From Cycas panzhihuaensis (taxonomy: Eukaryota > Cycadophyta), in contig CM041465.1 of NCBI GenBank assembly GCA_023213395.1, forward strand, positions 159,905,741-159,969,740: a DNA stretch of 64,000 bases, written 5' to 3'. Positions 35,151-45,915 of the stretch are shown in pieces. Numbering within the stretch: position 1 is the first letter of the stretch; the number at the start of each line of letters is the position of its first letter. The notes under the pieces are model-generated. The model saw nothing but the letters and a program-made list of their open reading frames with translations, was not told the origin of the DNA and ran no database searches. The translations under genes were made by a program, and so were the position numbers.

Positions 35151-36072
35151 ATCCAATCATGAGAGGATAAGAGAGGCCTATAGCTAGCCTGTTAAGCTCG
35201 TGGAGGGTCTACCCTATGAAAGGGAAGGAGTAAAGATGAGAATGGGCTTAATGTCAAGGATCTAAAGCTATTTAAGGGCCAAATAGGGGCTTATTTTAAG
35301 GACTAGCTCCCATTGGGAGAAAAAAGGGCCAAAACTAAAGTCGAAAATGGAATCAACACACCAAAACAAGTTCTTGGAGTATAAACATGGATAGGTTCTG
35401 GACCAGGCTAAAAATAGACCCAAAACAACTCTTGAGGAATGCAAAAGGGGGCACCATAAATACGTGAAAAGGTGAGAAAAAACATCATCTAGGAATTAAA
35501 ATGGGTCGAGACCCTAGAGGGAAGGAGAATGAGCTTTAGATGATGGTCTAAAGAACTTCATTAGAATGGAAAAAGGCTATGGGGCTCCATGAAATCTTGG
35601 GAATAAAAGGGGGAATGAGGGGTGAAAATGGAATTCATTTTCACACTCCTTTATTTGATTTTAAGAGAGACTTCTCTGCCACCCTGATTTTACTACCCCT
35701 AGATAAGCCTTATGGAGGAGATCTAATTGTTAGATCATCATGTAGAGGTAGACATTGCAACCATGATCAAGCGATGGTAGTTGTTAGACTAGACTTGTAA
35801 CCCAGATCTTGACCATGACTCCCTCATTTATGATTTTTTATTAATGACTTTCATTTTGGTAGGTAGTGCCCATTAGGAGCATTAGGAGGTGTAATTAGAC
35901 CCATTTGAGGGCTTTTAAGAGGCTAGACTAGGGCTTTAGGATGCCTTGGTCCCATTGGACTAGGTACTATCCACTTTTGGATTTATTTTATTTTATTTTT
36001 TCAGTTTTATAAAATTTTGGCAAGGGTATTTATGGTACTGTGGATTTATTTGTAGTTTCACGGATATCTTTG
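35151..36072. other. T2 3' spacer
   Basis: Sequence between the second RNase H and the antisense frame. Minus-strand reading is broken every few codons. A plus-strand open stretch of 73 codons at 35579-35800 is not recognised. Both lie upstream of the plus-strand TATA-like site. Confidence 0.45.
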
Positions 36073-36076
36073 GGGG

Positions 36077-36084
36077 TATAAAAT
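36077..36084 (+). promoter_or_regulatory. TATA-like box upstream of antisense frame
   Basis: GGGGGTATAAAATAATC on the plus strand, about 240 bases before the first ATG (36320) of the antisense mobile-domain-like frame. Position and sequence suit a promoter, but this is inference only. Confidence 0.35.
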
Positions 36085-36319
36085 AATCTATGGGTCCTCA
36101 CTAATATATTAGCGATGCCACATATATATTAACATGGTGAGATCAGAGATAGGAAATGCTAGATATAATTTAGATTTAGTCACATTTTGATTATTTCCTC
36201 TAATTAGGAAGGCCTTTTTACTATGTAGGGAGGTAAGTAACTCATCAAGGGGTTTTATTTTACTATTCTTCTAGCCTATTATAGCGGTAGATAACTACAA
36301 GAACATTAATACATTGATG

Positions 36320-38140
36320 TTCGAATTTGCTAAGTTATTGAGGCATTGAGAGAAGGTGACACTGAGACACTACGGCTTGATCAAGATAGTTTGCACACCA
36401 TAGTATGCATCAGATCAGGCACTACTAGTAGACATCATCTTGCACTAGGATTAACAAAGGCATGTGATCCATCTTTTATCCATTACCCTATTTGATGTTT
36501 AGTAGATCATGGGGGTACCTGTGAGTGGATCACCAGTAGTGTTAGGGATATTGCCTAGTACAGATGCAATGCATCGCGAGGTAGCCTGGTTCTTTTATGA
36601 CAGGGGTTAATGGGACCAAAGAGGACTCTCCTTCCGGACTATAGTCATGTCTGGATTCCTCGTGTGAGGAAGATGATTATATTTGCCATTATGTTCTGGA
36701 TCTCCTGAAAATAAAATCATAGGGATGTCCCAGGCATATGAATAGATACCATCAGGCTATGCGAGACTACGGAGAGGTTTGATTAAGCTACCTTGATAGT
36801 GACCAATCTCATAACCCAGTTTGATCAAATCTGGGTGGTGGGATGGGGCAAACTATATTATTACTCCTTACTCCAATGTTGGGTTTTTTATCATTTTTTA
36901 GGAGTAGGATCAGCCACAAGGCTATAACCTACAACAGCCAATGATCCCCTGATACATTAATGGCCATCACACTTCAAGGGTGTCAGAGAGGTAGCCTAGG
37001 TTAGGAGGTCAATAACAACTATATCACTCGACCTACTCATGGTGTAGGACTATATGAGTTAGCTATATCGTACCATACATTAGGAGAGTGATGTAGACAA
37101 AGGAGAGGCTATAAGGGTTCCAGTAGTAGAGTAGGGAGAGGAGGAGGATCAGGGAGTTATCATAGCTGACTTAGAGGCAAAGGCAGCTTTGGAGGCTATA
37201 GGAGAGGTAACTATTATTGTATCTGGAGCAGAGGTCCTTAGAGAAGAGGAGGCAGAGGCTGGGGAGGCACCAACCACTCCAGGAGGTGAGACACTAGGAG
37301 CAAAGGAGGAGGGAGATGAGGCAGTAATAACCGAGGTGGTAGCAACTAGAGAGGAGCTGGCTCCTCTAGGAGGTGAGCTCCCCCCCCCCCCCCCACCCTA
37401 GCTTTAGATTTTTATTTAGCCACTTGATTAAGATTTTTTATGTTGTTTGTAAATTATGTTTATAGTTTTTATTTATACATCACACTGATACATTGATTTG
37501 CATGATTGGCAAGTGGAGAGGATATAGGAGAGTTGATCAGGAGAGCCATAACAAAGCTCTTCCCATAGGTCTATGAGAAGGGGTAGCCTCCCATTGTAGA
37601 TAACAAAGAGCTGAGCTTTATGGCCCCCCATATAATAGCTTTTGCCCCTCTTATCTAGGCTGGAGATATTTAGGTTGTAGAGGCCTAAGAGGGATGGATG
37701 AAGAGGGAGCAACTCTAGGCTTGGGTGTAGGAGATGGAGGCTCAGGCAGAAGGTGACAGTACATGGGAAGTAGCCATACTAGTAGAGGTAGCTCCAGGAG
37801 ATGACGTGAGGGTCACAGTGCTAGAGGAGCATCTTTGAGGGATTGAGATTCAGCTAGGTGAGGTCCTAAGGGAGAGGGATCACCTGCAGGACTGATATGA
37901 TTAGCTGGTTAATTAGATGGTAGCAAAGTCATCATGCACTCATACTCACATAGCCACACTATCTTAGAGGAGAGTGAGGGATGAGGGAAATAAGGCTAGG
38001 GCCTTGCAGAGGCATAGAAGGAGCCTCGAGGGAGCTTGGTCTCTGAGCAAGAGAGGAGGGCAACCTGAGGGAGATACATCGTGATGATGCTATGCTCTCA
38101 TGAGACTATTGTATCATAGACTTTGATGAGAAGAAAGCTT
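36320..38140 (+). pseudogene. Antisense plant-mobile-domain-like frame in T2
   Basis: This plus-strand frame is opposite to the T2 genes. From ATG at 36320 it reads LRHYGLIKIV-like text, ALLVDIIL, then ITLFDV..IMGVPVSGSPV (about 36485-36545). This fits the plant mobile domain order of a GL helix, ALI...W, TITLxDV and LGLPVxGxPV. HREVAWFFYDRG follows, then broken sequence. An acidic hinge lies at 37100-37400 (EEEAEAGEAP, ending in a C-run coding for prolines). A coiled-coil-like Glu/Arg tail, EIQLGEVLRERDHLQD, lies near 37840-37900. There are about a dozen stops. Antisense extra frames are known in Tat-group elements. The domain match is by eye. Confidence 0.58.
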
Positions 38141-38249
38141 TAGACCTCCAAGTGGACTCGTACCACCATATATATATATGATTATACATCCCCCTATAAG
38201 GATTGCAACTTCCTAGGCATGTGGTGTTGACATATTTTATACTTTTTCA

Positions 38250-38254
38250 TATGA

Positions 38255-38321
<67 letters not shown>

Positions 38322-38346
38322 TAGATAGATAGATAGATAGATAGAT
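38250..38346 (+). repeat. (AT)n(GATA)n microsatellite
   Basis: About 65 bases of AT followed by seven GATA units, between the antisense frame and the integrase of T2. Confidence 0.95.
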
Positions 38347-38899
38347 GGTATTCCATTTTTATATATATAGTTAATTTAATTGATTATGGATGTATATGGA
38401 TGCATAGATACATGATGGATATATAGATGTGGATTGGCTTTGTTTCATTATGTATATTTTGTTAGATGTCCTCTTTGTTTGGTATGACACTTACACCAGG
38501 CACACACAATCACCTTGTATGCTAAGGAGTCTCATGTGGTCCTAGGGTAAGGGGGATCACGTTTTCCTTGGAAAGAAAAATGGCGACCTAGATAAAAAAG
38601 AGAATAGGGACATGTATGGATACCCTAGGAGCAGTTGGAGGAGATAGAAGCTATCTCCAAAAGCCTTCTCTAGGTGGTAACCTATGCTCAAAAGCGAATA
38701 GAGTTACTTCCCAAAGAAGAAGCTAACCATGGGGGTGGAAATATGCCCCCAAGGTGATGCATTCACCGCCACTCATGGATTGAAAGAAGGGATCTATTAG
38801 TTGAGGGGATACATGACACCTTTAAAAAAGGGTGTAGCCTTCTTAATAATAAATACAGTCATTAGAAACCTGAATACACACTATGCCCCTAGAGAGGGT

Positions 38900-40180
38900 A
38901 CTTGGCATTGCATTTGAAAGATAGTTTAGGCACATTTTGGAACGAAGGATAAGCTTTCATTTTATACAGAAGAAGAAAGAAATAATCCATAAAACTTCTT
39001 TAAGAACCTGCCATTTATGAATTTGTCAAACCCTAGGCCCTTTAGAGTGGCTATTCTATAGGCACCATTATTCAGGCTCTTAAAAATTATAAAGGGGCCT
39101 ACCCATTTGGTGCCAAATTTAGATAGGCAATCATATTAATACTCTAGCTTGAGGACCTAGTCCCCGAGATTCAAGGGGCAAGGATATAGATGTTTGTCAT
39201 ATGTCCTTTATGCCCTAGTTTTAGATGCTAAGTTAGCTTGGTATGTAGCCAAGCGTCTTTTGTATAAAGCCTTAAGGTTAAGGAGGTAGGCCTAACAATG
39301 CCATTCCTTATTAACAAAGTCTTTAAGGGATACCCTTAAAGAAGGAATCTCAACCTCTAAAGGAAAACCCACCTTGGTTCCATAAACCAAAGAGAAAGGA
39401 GTCATCCTCATGGTGGTGAAGATTGTAGTACAATAGGACCATAAAGCTGAGTGAAGTTAAATATGCCAATCTCGTTGAGATTGGGCAATGGTTTTCTTTA
39501 AAATATTGATCAAGATTTTATTAAAAGATTCAATTTGGCCATTGGCTTGAGGGTAATAAGAGGATGGGGTCTTCTAAGAGATCTTAAATTTCTCACAAAG
39601 CTCATCCATCTCCTTATTATTAAACAGAGTTCCATTGTTCATGATTAGGACATCTAGAACCCCAAATCAACAAATAATATATTGATATACAAAGGTAGAA
39701 ATTATCTTGTTGATTGTAGAAGATAACACGATAGCTTCAGGCTATTTGGTGAAGTATTCTATCACATTTAAAATAAATTTATGTTGAGTTGATAAAGGAG
39801 GAATAATAGCTCCGATTGGATCCAATCCCCATTAGGAGAAAGGCCATGGGGTTACAACAATATGTAGTGCCTCAAAAGGCTGTTAGATGATGTTGGCATG
39901 CTCTTAGCATTTGGGACAACATTGCACATAGGTATGGGCATCCTTAAACAAGGATGGCCAATAGTATTCCATGCAAAGGATCCTTTGGCCCATGGATTGG
40001 CCTCCAAAGTGGCCTCCAAAAATGTTGCTATGGCCGGTCTCCCTAGGACTAAGGCAATAGAGGAGAACATCATCAACAGCCCACTTATATAGTACATCCT
40101 ACATGAAGAAGTATTGTCAAGCAGTATCCCTAATGCACGACTTCATTTTATCGCTAGAATTAGGAGGATATTGTTGTTGA
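38900..40180 (-). pseudogene. T2 integrase remnant
   Basis: The minus strand begins near 40180. The zinc region reads HSNIFGGHFGGQSMGQRIL, then YYWPSLFKDAHTYVQCCPKC (about 39930-40010); His and Cys ligands are visible. The core has NVIEYFTKWPEA-type text, MNNGTLFNNKEMDEL, and then YYPQANGQIESFNK near 39550-39590, where the third catalytic Glu is kept. A C-terminal GPFIIFKSLNNGAYRI segment lies near 39040-39100, the usual GPY/F-like end. Stops are present but fewer than in T1. The 81-codon open stretch at 39852-40097 is a shadow frame. Confidence 0.85.
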
Positions 40181-40299
40181 GTAAGGTATTGTATGATATC
40201 CCCATACCATTTGCTATCAACTAATAGATAAGGGGATGAGTGTTGGACAACCAGAATAGGCTCATCTGGCAAGGAATCATTAACTAGAGCCCCAAGGGA

Positions 40300-41540
40300 G
40301 TTAGGGATGGGAGCTTCAACTAATTGCTCCATAATCACCATCCCCTTTTTAGATTTCTTGTTAATGATTTTAAGGTTCTACTCTTGAAGGAGGATAGCCC
40401 ATTTTCCTACCCTTCTCGTCAAGTCTGACTAACTCAAAAGATATCTCAACAAATCGAATTGGATGATCATGTGAGTGGTATTACCTAAGATGTAGTGCTT
40501 AAACTTCTTAGTTACATGGACTAATGCTAAGCACTCCTTTTGATTGGTGGGTAGTTTAATTCTACTGCCACCAATGTATGACTATTGAAATAGATGGCCC
40601 TCTCAGTCTTAGAGTCATCTTCTTAAGCTAGCATAGCTCCCAAGGATTCATTAGTCACCAAAGTATATAAAATAAAATGATGATCGAAGAGGGGAGGTGC
40701 CAACACAGGATCATATACTAAAAGCCACTTGAGCTCTTGAAATGCTTCTTGGGCCTGAGTAAACCAGATGAATGGGGTTCCCTTCTTTAACAAATTAGTC
40801 AAAGGTTTGGCATTTATGGTGGAATTTACCAAAAAATGCCTTAAGAATCCCAATCGCCCTGAGAACAACTTAATTTATCATTGAGTTCTTGAGGGAGGCA
40901 TATCAACAATGGCCTTAACCTTGTCAGGGTCAATCTAGATTCCTTGTTGGAAAATAAGGAAACCTAAGAGTTTTCCAGATGTCACAATAAAAATACATTT
41001 AATTAGGTTTAAACTGACATTGTATTTTTGACACCTTATGAAAATTGCATGAAGGTCCATAGGGTGACTAATTCTCTTGTGAGAGAGACCCATCATGTCA
41101 TCCATGAAAACCTTGAGGGTCTTGTTTATAAGATCATGAAAAATAACTGCATTGTCCTTTGGTAAGTGGCACTTATGTTCTTCAATCAGAAGGGCATGGC
41201 CTTATAGGCAAATGTCCCCCATAGAGTAGTAAAGGTCATCTCATGATGGTCATCGGGAGATATTCTAGTTATACCCAAAAAAGCCATCCATTAAGGACAT
41301 GACTTTAAAACCTGCAATTTGGTTAATAATTTGATCAATAAACGATAAAGGGAAATTATTCTTGGGATAAGCGTTGTTGATATCTGAGAAGTGAACACAA
41401 ATCCTTATCATTCTGTTCCTTTTAGCAATGGGAACGATGTTGGAAACCTACTTGGGGTAATTGATAGAAGTGATAAGCCCTATATCTAGTAGCTTTTCCA
41501 CTTCCATCTTAACAATAATTGATAGCTTAAGGTGCAATGG
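40300..41540 (-). pseudogene. T2 reverse transcriptase and first RNase H
   Basis: RT (about 40900-41540) shows YPKQVSNIVPIAKRNRMIRIC, PLSFIDQII, SLMDGFFGYNQ, AYKAMPF and an intact active site FMDDMMGLSHK at 41085-41108. RNase H follows: minus 40623-40868 reads LTNLLKKGTPFIWFTQAQEAF, then FDHHFILYTLVTNESLG, where the catalytic TDAS reads TLVT. A linker with WYGDIIQYLTQQQYPP (40117-40341) leads into integrase. Of the RTs in the window whose active site I could read, this is the only one with both aspartates intact. Confidence 0.88.
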
Positions 41541-41549
41541 GTATCATTT

Positions 41550-42595
41550 TTTCTGCATGGGGTAGGCATTTAGAATAGTAGTGAGGTTTTGAGTCATAAT
41601 ACTAGGGTTTATACCCTTCATATATGAGTAATCCCAAGTAAGGACGTCTCAAAATTCTTGGAATAAGAGGGTATATTCCTTTATTTATTAGGAAGAGCAC
41701 TCTGCCCCAACCTTAATGACCTTGCTAGGGGCAAGGATGATGTCCTTGGTTACCCCCATGTACATGGCATTCCCTTCCTCAAAATAAAGGGGAACTTGGT
41801 CAATAGAAGGATGGGTCAAGGTGTCTAGTTGGTTAGGGTTGGCTAGGGGTGACCTAAGAGCCAAACACTTCTAAAAACTAAGTTTATAGTATCTAAAAGG
41901 TAAATTGGATACATAACATACTAAATATTCTAATAAATCTTCGTCATTCTCAAAGCAATCTATTCCATGGATAGTCTTACTTGACAGGAATGGAGGAGGA
42001 GGCATGGGGGTGATAGGCTCATAGTGATCGACCCACCACTCCACAAAATCAAGGGACTCTTTGGAGGGTGACCTCCTATACCACTGCACCCTACCTCATG
42101 GGGGGGAAGCTGGGTAGGATATATGTCATAAATAATAGTCTCATCATATGAGGAAAGAGACTCCTTATCCTCGTCATCTATGGAGGATAACAAAGATTGA
42201 GAAGTAAGAAATGACCCGGTAAGTTGAGGGCCTATGCGCGTGACAAGGGTGATGGCATGCAGATACTGGAATGAGGTGGAGGAGGGATTACCCTCATCAC
42301 AGGCCTTAAGTTAAGGCATAGGATGTGCTTCTCACGCTAAGGGATATAGGACGAGGGTGATCCTCATCGTCATCATTAGACTCTTGGTCACTTATGACAA
42401 GAAGGTATCCATAACTCCCAACACCAATAGGGGAAAAACATATTAGGTTGGATGAGGAGAGAAGCATGTCCTCTCCATATTGGGTGTTTTGAACACTACT
42501 GGGGTAGGGGACCAATGGGGCAGATGGATCCTCAACCTCTCTAGTTGACCTAAAGTTCACGTGGCAAAGTTGGTGAGGCAGTCAACTAGGGGGAG
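41550..42595 (-). other. T2 protease-RT linker
   Basis: Polyprotein linker with several overlapping open stretches (minus 41871-42089, 41960-42193, 42306-42560). The acidic DCFENDEDLLEYLV motif is shared with T1. No known domain is recognised. Confidence 0.55.
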
Positions 42596-42599
42596 GTTC

Positions 42600-42940
42600 C
42601 TAAAGGATAACCTTCATTTGCCCTTCATGAACAAATTTAAGTTGCACCCATCTTGAGGAGAAAATAGCTCCAATTTGGTCTAACCATAAGCATCCTAATA
42701 AGATATTATAGTCCACGTCTATATCGAGGACCACGATATCTGTTTGGATAGTTTTGTCCTCTAGGGTAAGGGGAATTGACACTATTCCTAGTGGTGCCTT
42801 CTTGCTGCCATCATAGCCTTGGCACCTCCCTGGGACTAGCTTGATGGCTCTTATCCCTAACTCCTCTACCATGCAAACTGGCATGGCATTAATCAAGGAA
42901 CCATTGTCTAAAATAATCCTCTTTAGAGTAAAATTATGGG
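42600..42940 (-). pseudogene. T2 aspartic protease remnant
   Basis: The minus strand reads ILDNGSLINAMP at about 42885-42920, the DNGS active-site loop seen in plant Tat elements. A 98-codon open stretch follows with LGIRAIKLV, GIVSIPLTLEDKT and VVLDIDVDYNILLGCLWLDQ. The last is the hydrophobic strand before the flap, normally YNxLLGRPWI. Catalytic Asp and Gly are both kept. Whether the fold is otherwise intact cannot be judged. Confidence 0.82.
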
Positions 42941-42944
42941 TATA

Positions 42945-45650
42945 TATAGTAATAGTGAAAGGGTAATGCCATTGGAATTCCCTTTGACTAGCAGGACTAT
43001 GATCAAAAGTAATAATGGGTATCCCATTTGAGGTGGTGCCTTCTAAGTGAGCGTGGGCATCCTTTTGACCTAAGGCCTCAAGAAGGAGGGTTCGTTACTC
43101 AAGGCAACTCTACAGGACATCCATCATAGACATGCTTGCAGTTACAGTATAAATCTCTTTGATAAACAAAAAGGTCTTCCCTTTTCTAGTGGGTTGGGGA
43201 AGCACCCTTCGGAAATCGTAACGTCCTAGACAAATGGGAATAGTCTTGGAGACCGCAAGGATCTCCATAGATAGATTAATTGCAAGAGGATTTTGTTGGG
43301 AGGTAGAGGCCTCGATAGCCTCCTTGGCTACTTGAGATCTTGTAATGGGGTACAAGGGAGTAGTCTCAAGCATCTGAATCACCCTCTTACCCTTGTTTTT
43401 AAGTTGCAAGGATAACAAGTGTTGGGCTCTAGGGCTTGGTGTAGAGGATGGTTCTTGTGCCCCCTTCCCCTTCTCTTCGTTAGAAGAAGGGTTGAGAAAC
43501 CACCCCCTATTCCTTGTCCTCTTGTTTTAAGAAGGCGAATCTTATTCCCCATGGTTAAGGAAGGGATCCCTATGGACTGGTTGATCTAAATTGGGCTTAG
43601 AAGCCCTCTTAGGAGAATCGTCATGACGTAGCATGAGATCTGGGTGTTGTGTCTAATATTGCAAGTTTCCATGTAAGCACTCCCCATGCATGGAGCACCA
43701 TTTCTTCTCAAGGGGAGGTCTTGCCTTCTTCCCTTGATAAGTCTGAGTGTTCTCACCTTTAAATGGCATAGCATGGGATGCCTGGTGAATGGGTCTGTAA
43801 AACTTGGAAGAGGTTTGGAAAGGATAGAGCTTTAACTCCTTAATCATGTATTTAGATGAATGCACTACTAAGGTCAAAGGTTCTAAAGTCCTATTAGTCA
43901 TACTGGTAGGGGGTTTTGAGGGTTAGTGTTGGGTTCTTTGCTCACATGAAGGAGGGGCTACCTCACGATGTTATGACTATCTTAAGGGCTTTTTAAGATT
44001 AGCTTAGATTTTAATAGCCTCTAATGCCAAGCATTTTGCTATGGTAGGATCACATGTCATTATCCCTATCTTAAGGACTTCGACATGGACTTTTGGATGA
44101 AGGGTATTTACGAAAATGTCCTACTTTAGTTCCTCATGCAACATGGTCTTGGAAGAATGAAGTAGGTCATGAAAGCACCTAGAAAAGTCACTATTGAGTT
44201 CATCGTGGCCTTGCTTAAGGGAGAGTAAGGCCTTGACCCCACTCTCAAATGGGTGGGACACGTGAAAGTAGTTAACGAACTCATCTACCAATTGTTGAAA
44301 AGTGTGAATAAAATGAGCATAGAGATGATAAAACCATTTAAGAGTGTCTCCTTATAAAGACATGGGAAAGAACTTCATTAAAATATGATCATAAGTCCAA
44401 TAATCAATGCATGCCATGACAAAGCCCCTAACATGCTCAGTTGGGTCTTATAATGAGGTGCCATCAAAATTTGACACCTTAGGAGGGTGAGGTGGCAGGT
44501 TGGTCCCAAGGGCCTTAATGGAGAGCAGGGTTGACCTATAGTTAATGAAGAGACGAGATCTTGGTTGAACTAAATGGTCAACTTGAGGTAAGGGGAGAGA
44601 TAGATACAAATACTCAACCCCACTATAAGGAGGTTGGGTGTATGAAGGATAATAATTCCCACTCGTTTGGTGAAAGGGGGCTATCCCCATTTGTGGGTAT
44701 CTTAGATAAGAGGAAGGTAGGTGAGGAGGTTCCATCCCACCTTGAGGATATACCCCCTACTTGGGCACATATAAGAATAGAGGGTATGAAGGGCAATGGA
44801 TCCCCCTTGTAAAGGGATTGTATATGATGCCGTACATGTAGACAATGATATAGGATAAGGAATGGGGTTATGCCCATATGGTCCCCCTATGAGAGGTACA
44901 ACTCCATAATGATGGTGGGGATCCATCCTATAGGTAGAGAGAGGGTGAGGTCCTTTGTGCCCCCAAGGCTAAGATGTGCACCCTTGGGTTACGTAGAGGG
45001 ATGGGTCCATGGGTCGTGGACGAGGGTGCACAGGGCTGAGCCCTCCATGACCCAAAGAATGAGAATGTGAGGGCACTCTTGGTTGAGTGAAAGGGTTATA
45101 CGCCATAGTAGGTTATGGCATGGTTTCTTGGATTGGGGGATGTATGCTTAATCCAATTTGGGAGGTCGACATGCCTTGGGATGCCCCTCGAGCAAAGGGA
45201 GCACCTACAAATAAGGAGACTATAGGAGGAGGTCTTGCCATCAATGAAGGAAAAGGTTGAGATGAAGTAGAGGGTGCAGATATGGAAGAAGGTGGGGCAA
45301 TATTACGAAGGAAGGTCTCTAACCACTTTAGGGGTGGTTGGGCACTCGGGACCTCGAAACATTGCTACATCTATGAGAGGAGTTCCAACCTGCTCATACA
45401 AGGTAGACGACTCCTCATGTTGGGCAGAACTCAAAGGACGCTCCTCATGGATTCTCTCACTAAGATTAGAGTAATCCATAGGATAGGAGGCTCCTACATC
45501 ATGCATAGGATAAGGATGAAAATCTAGGTGTGTTTGATCATCCAGATAATAGACAGGATCCTCAAACTCTTAGGCAAGATCCTGAAGAGGATATGAAGTT
45601 TGTTAGTGAATGTCGAGGGCATAAGAATGATATGTCCAATTTGACAGATA
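42945..45650 (-). pseudogene. T2 gag remnant
   Basis: The capsid core, about 43980-44520, reads LGTNLPPHPPKVSNFDG, CIDYWTYDHILMKFF, LKWFYHLYAHFI, ALLSLKQGHDELNSDF and VLKIGIMTC. This is the Retrotrans_gag pattern. Upstream (44530-45650) is a Pro/Tyr/Gly-rich N-terminal extension with many overlapping open stretches on both strands. Downstream (42945-43950) is a basic linker with partial open frames (minus 43110-43418). No CCHC zinc knuckle was found. The start codon is uncertain. Confidence 0.78.
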
Positions 45651-45890
45651 TCCCTCCATTGCCAATTTAGAATCGAATAAAGCAATAGAGGAGTAGACAG
45701 GTTCTTCTTCCATGGGAGGGAGACCACATAAGTGATGAGAGAAACATCACATTCATGCCCTACCCAAAGAGACTATGGAAGAAGAAGAAGATAGTTTGAG
45801 GCGATGTGTTGAAGCTACCCAACACACTACAAAAATGATAGGTAGAAAGAGGCTACACTTGGAAACCGAAGAGATGCTCAAGTTTCCTAA

Positions 45891-45902
45891 CTGGCGCCCC
45901 CA
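45891..45902 (-). other. T2 candidate primer-binding site
   Basis: Minus-strand TGGGGGCGCCAG begins 13 bases inside the 5' LTR. It starts with TGG as primer sites do, but the tRNA was not assigned. The T1 equivalent near 7416-7430 is degenerate. Confidence 0.35.
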
Positions 45903-45915
45903 GTATGGTTGCAAG

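Noticed and set aside
38250-38346. Regularly spaced repeats as a CRISPR array
   Set aside because: Simple AT/GATA microsatellite without spacers; other tandem repeats in the window are contiguous too.
44448-45070. Several overlapping open frames on both strands
   Set aside because: All lie in the Pro/Tyr-rich N-terminal extension of T2 gag; low stop density comes from composition, not from separate genes.
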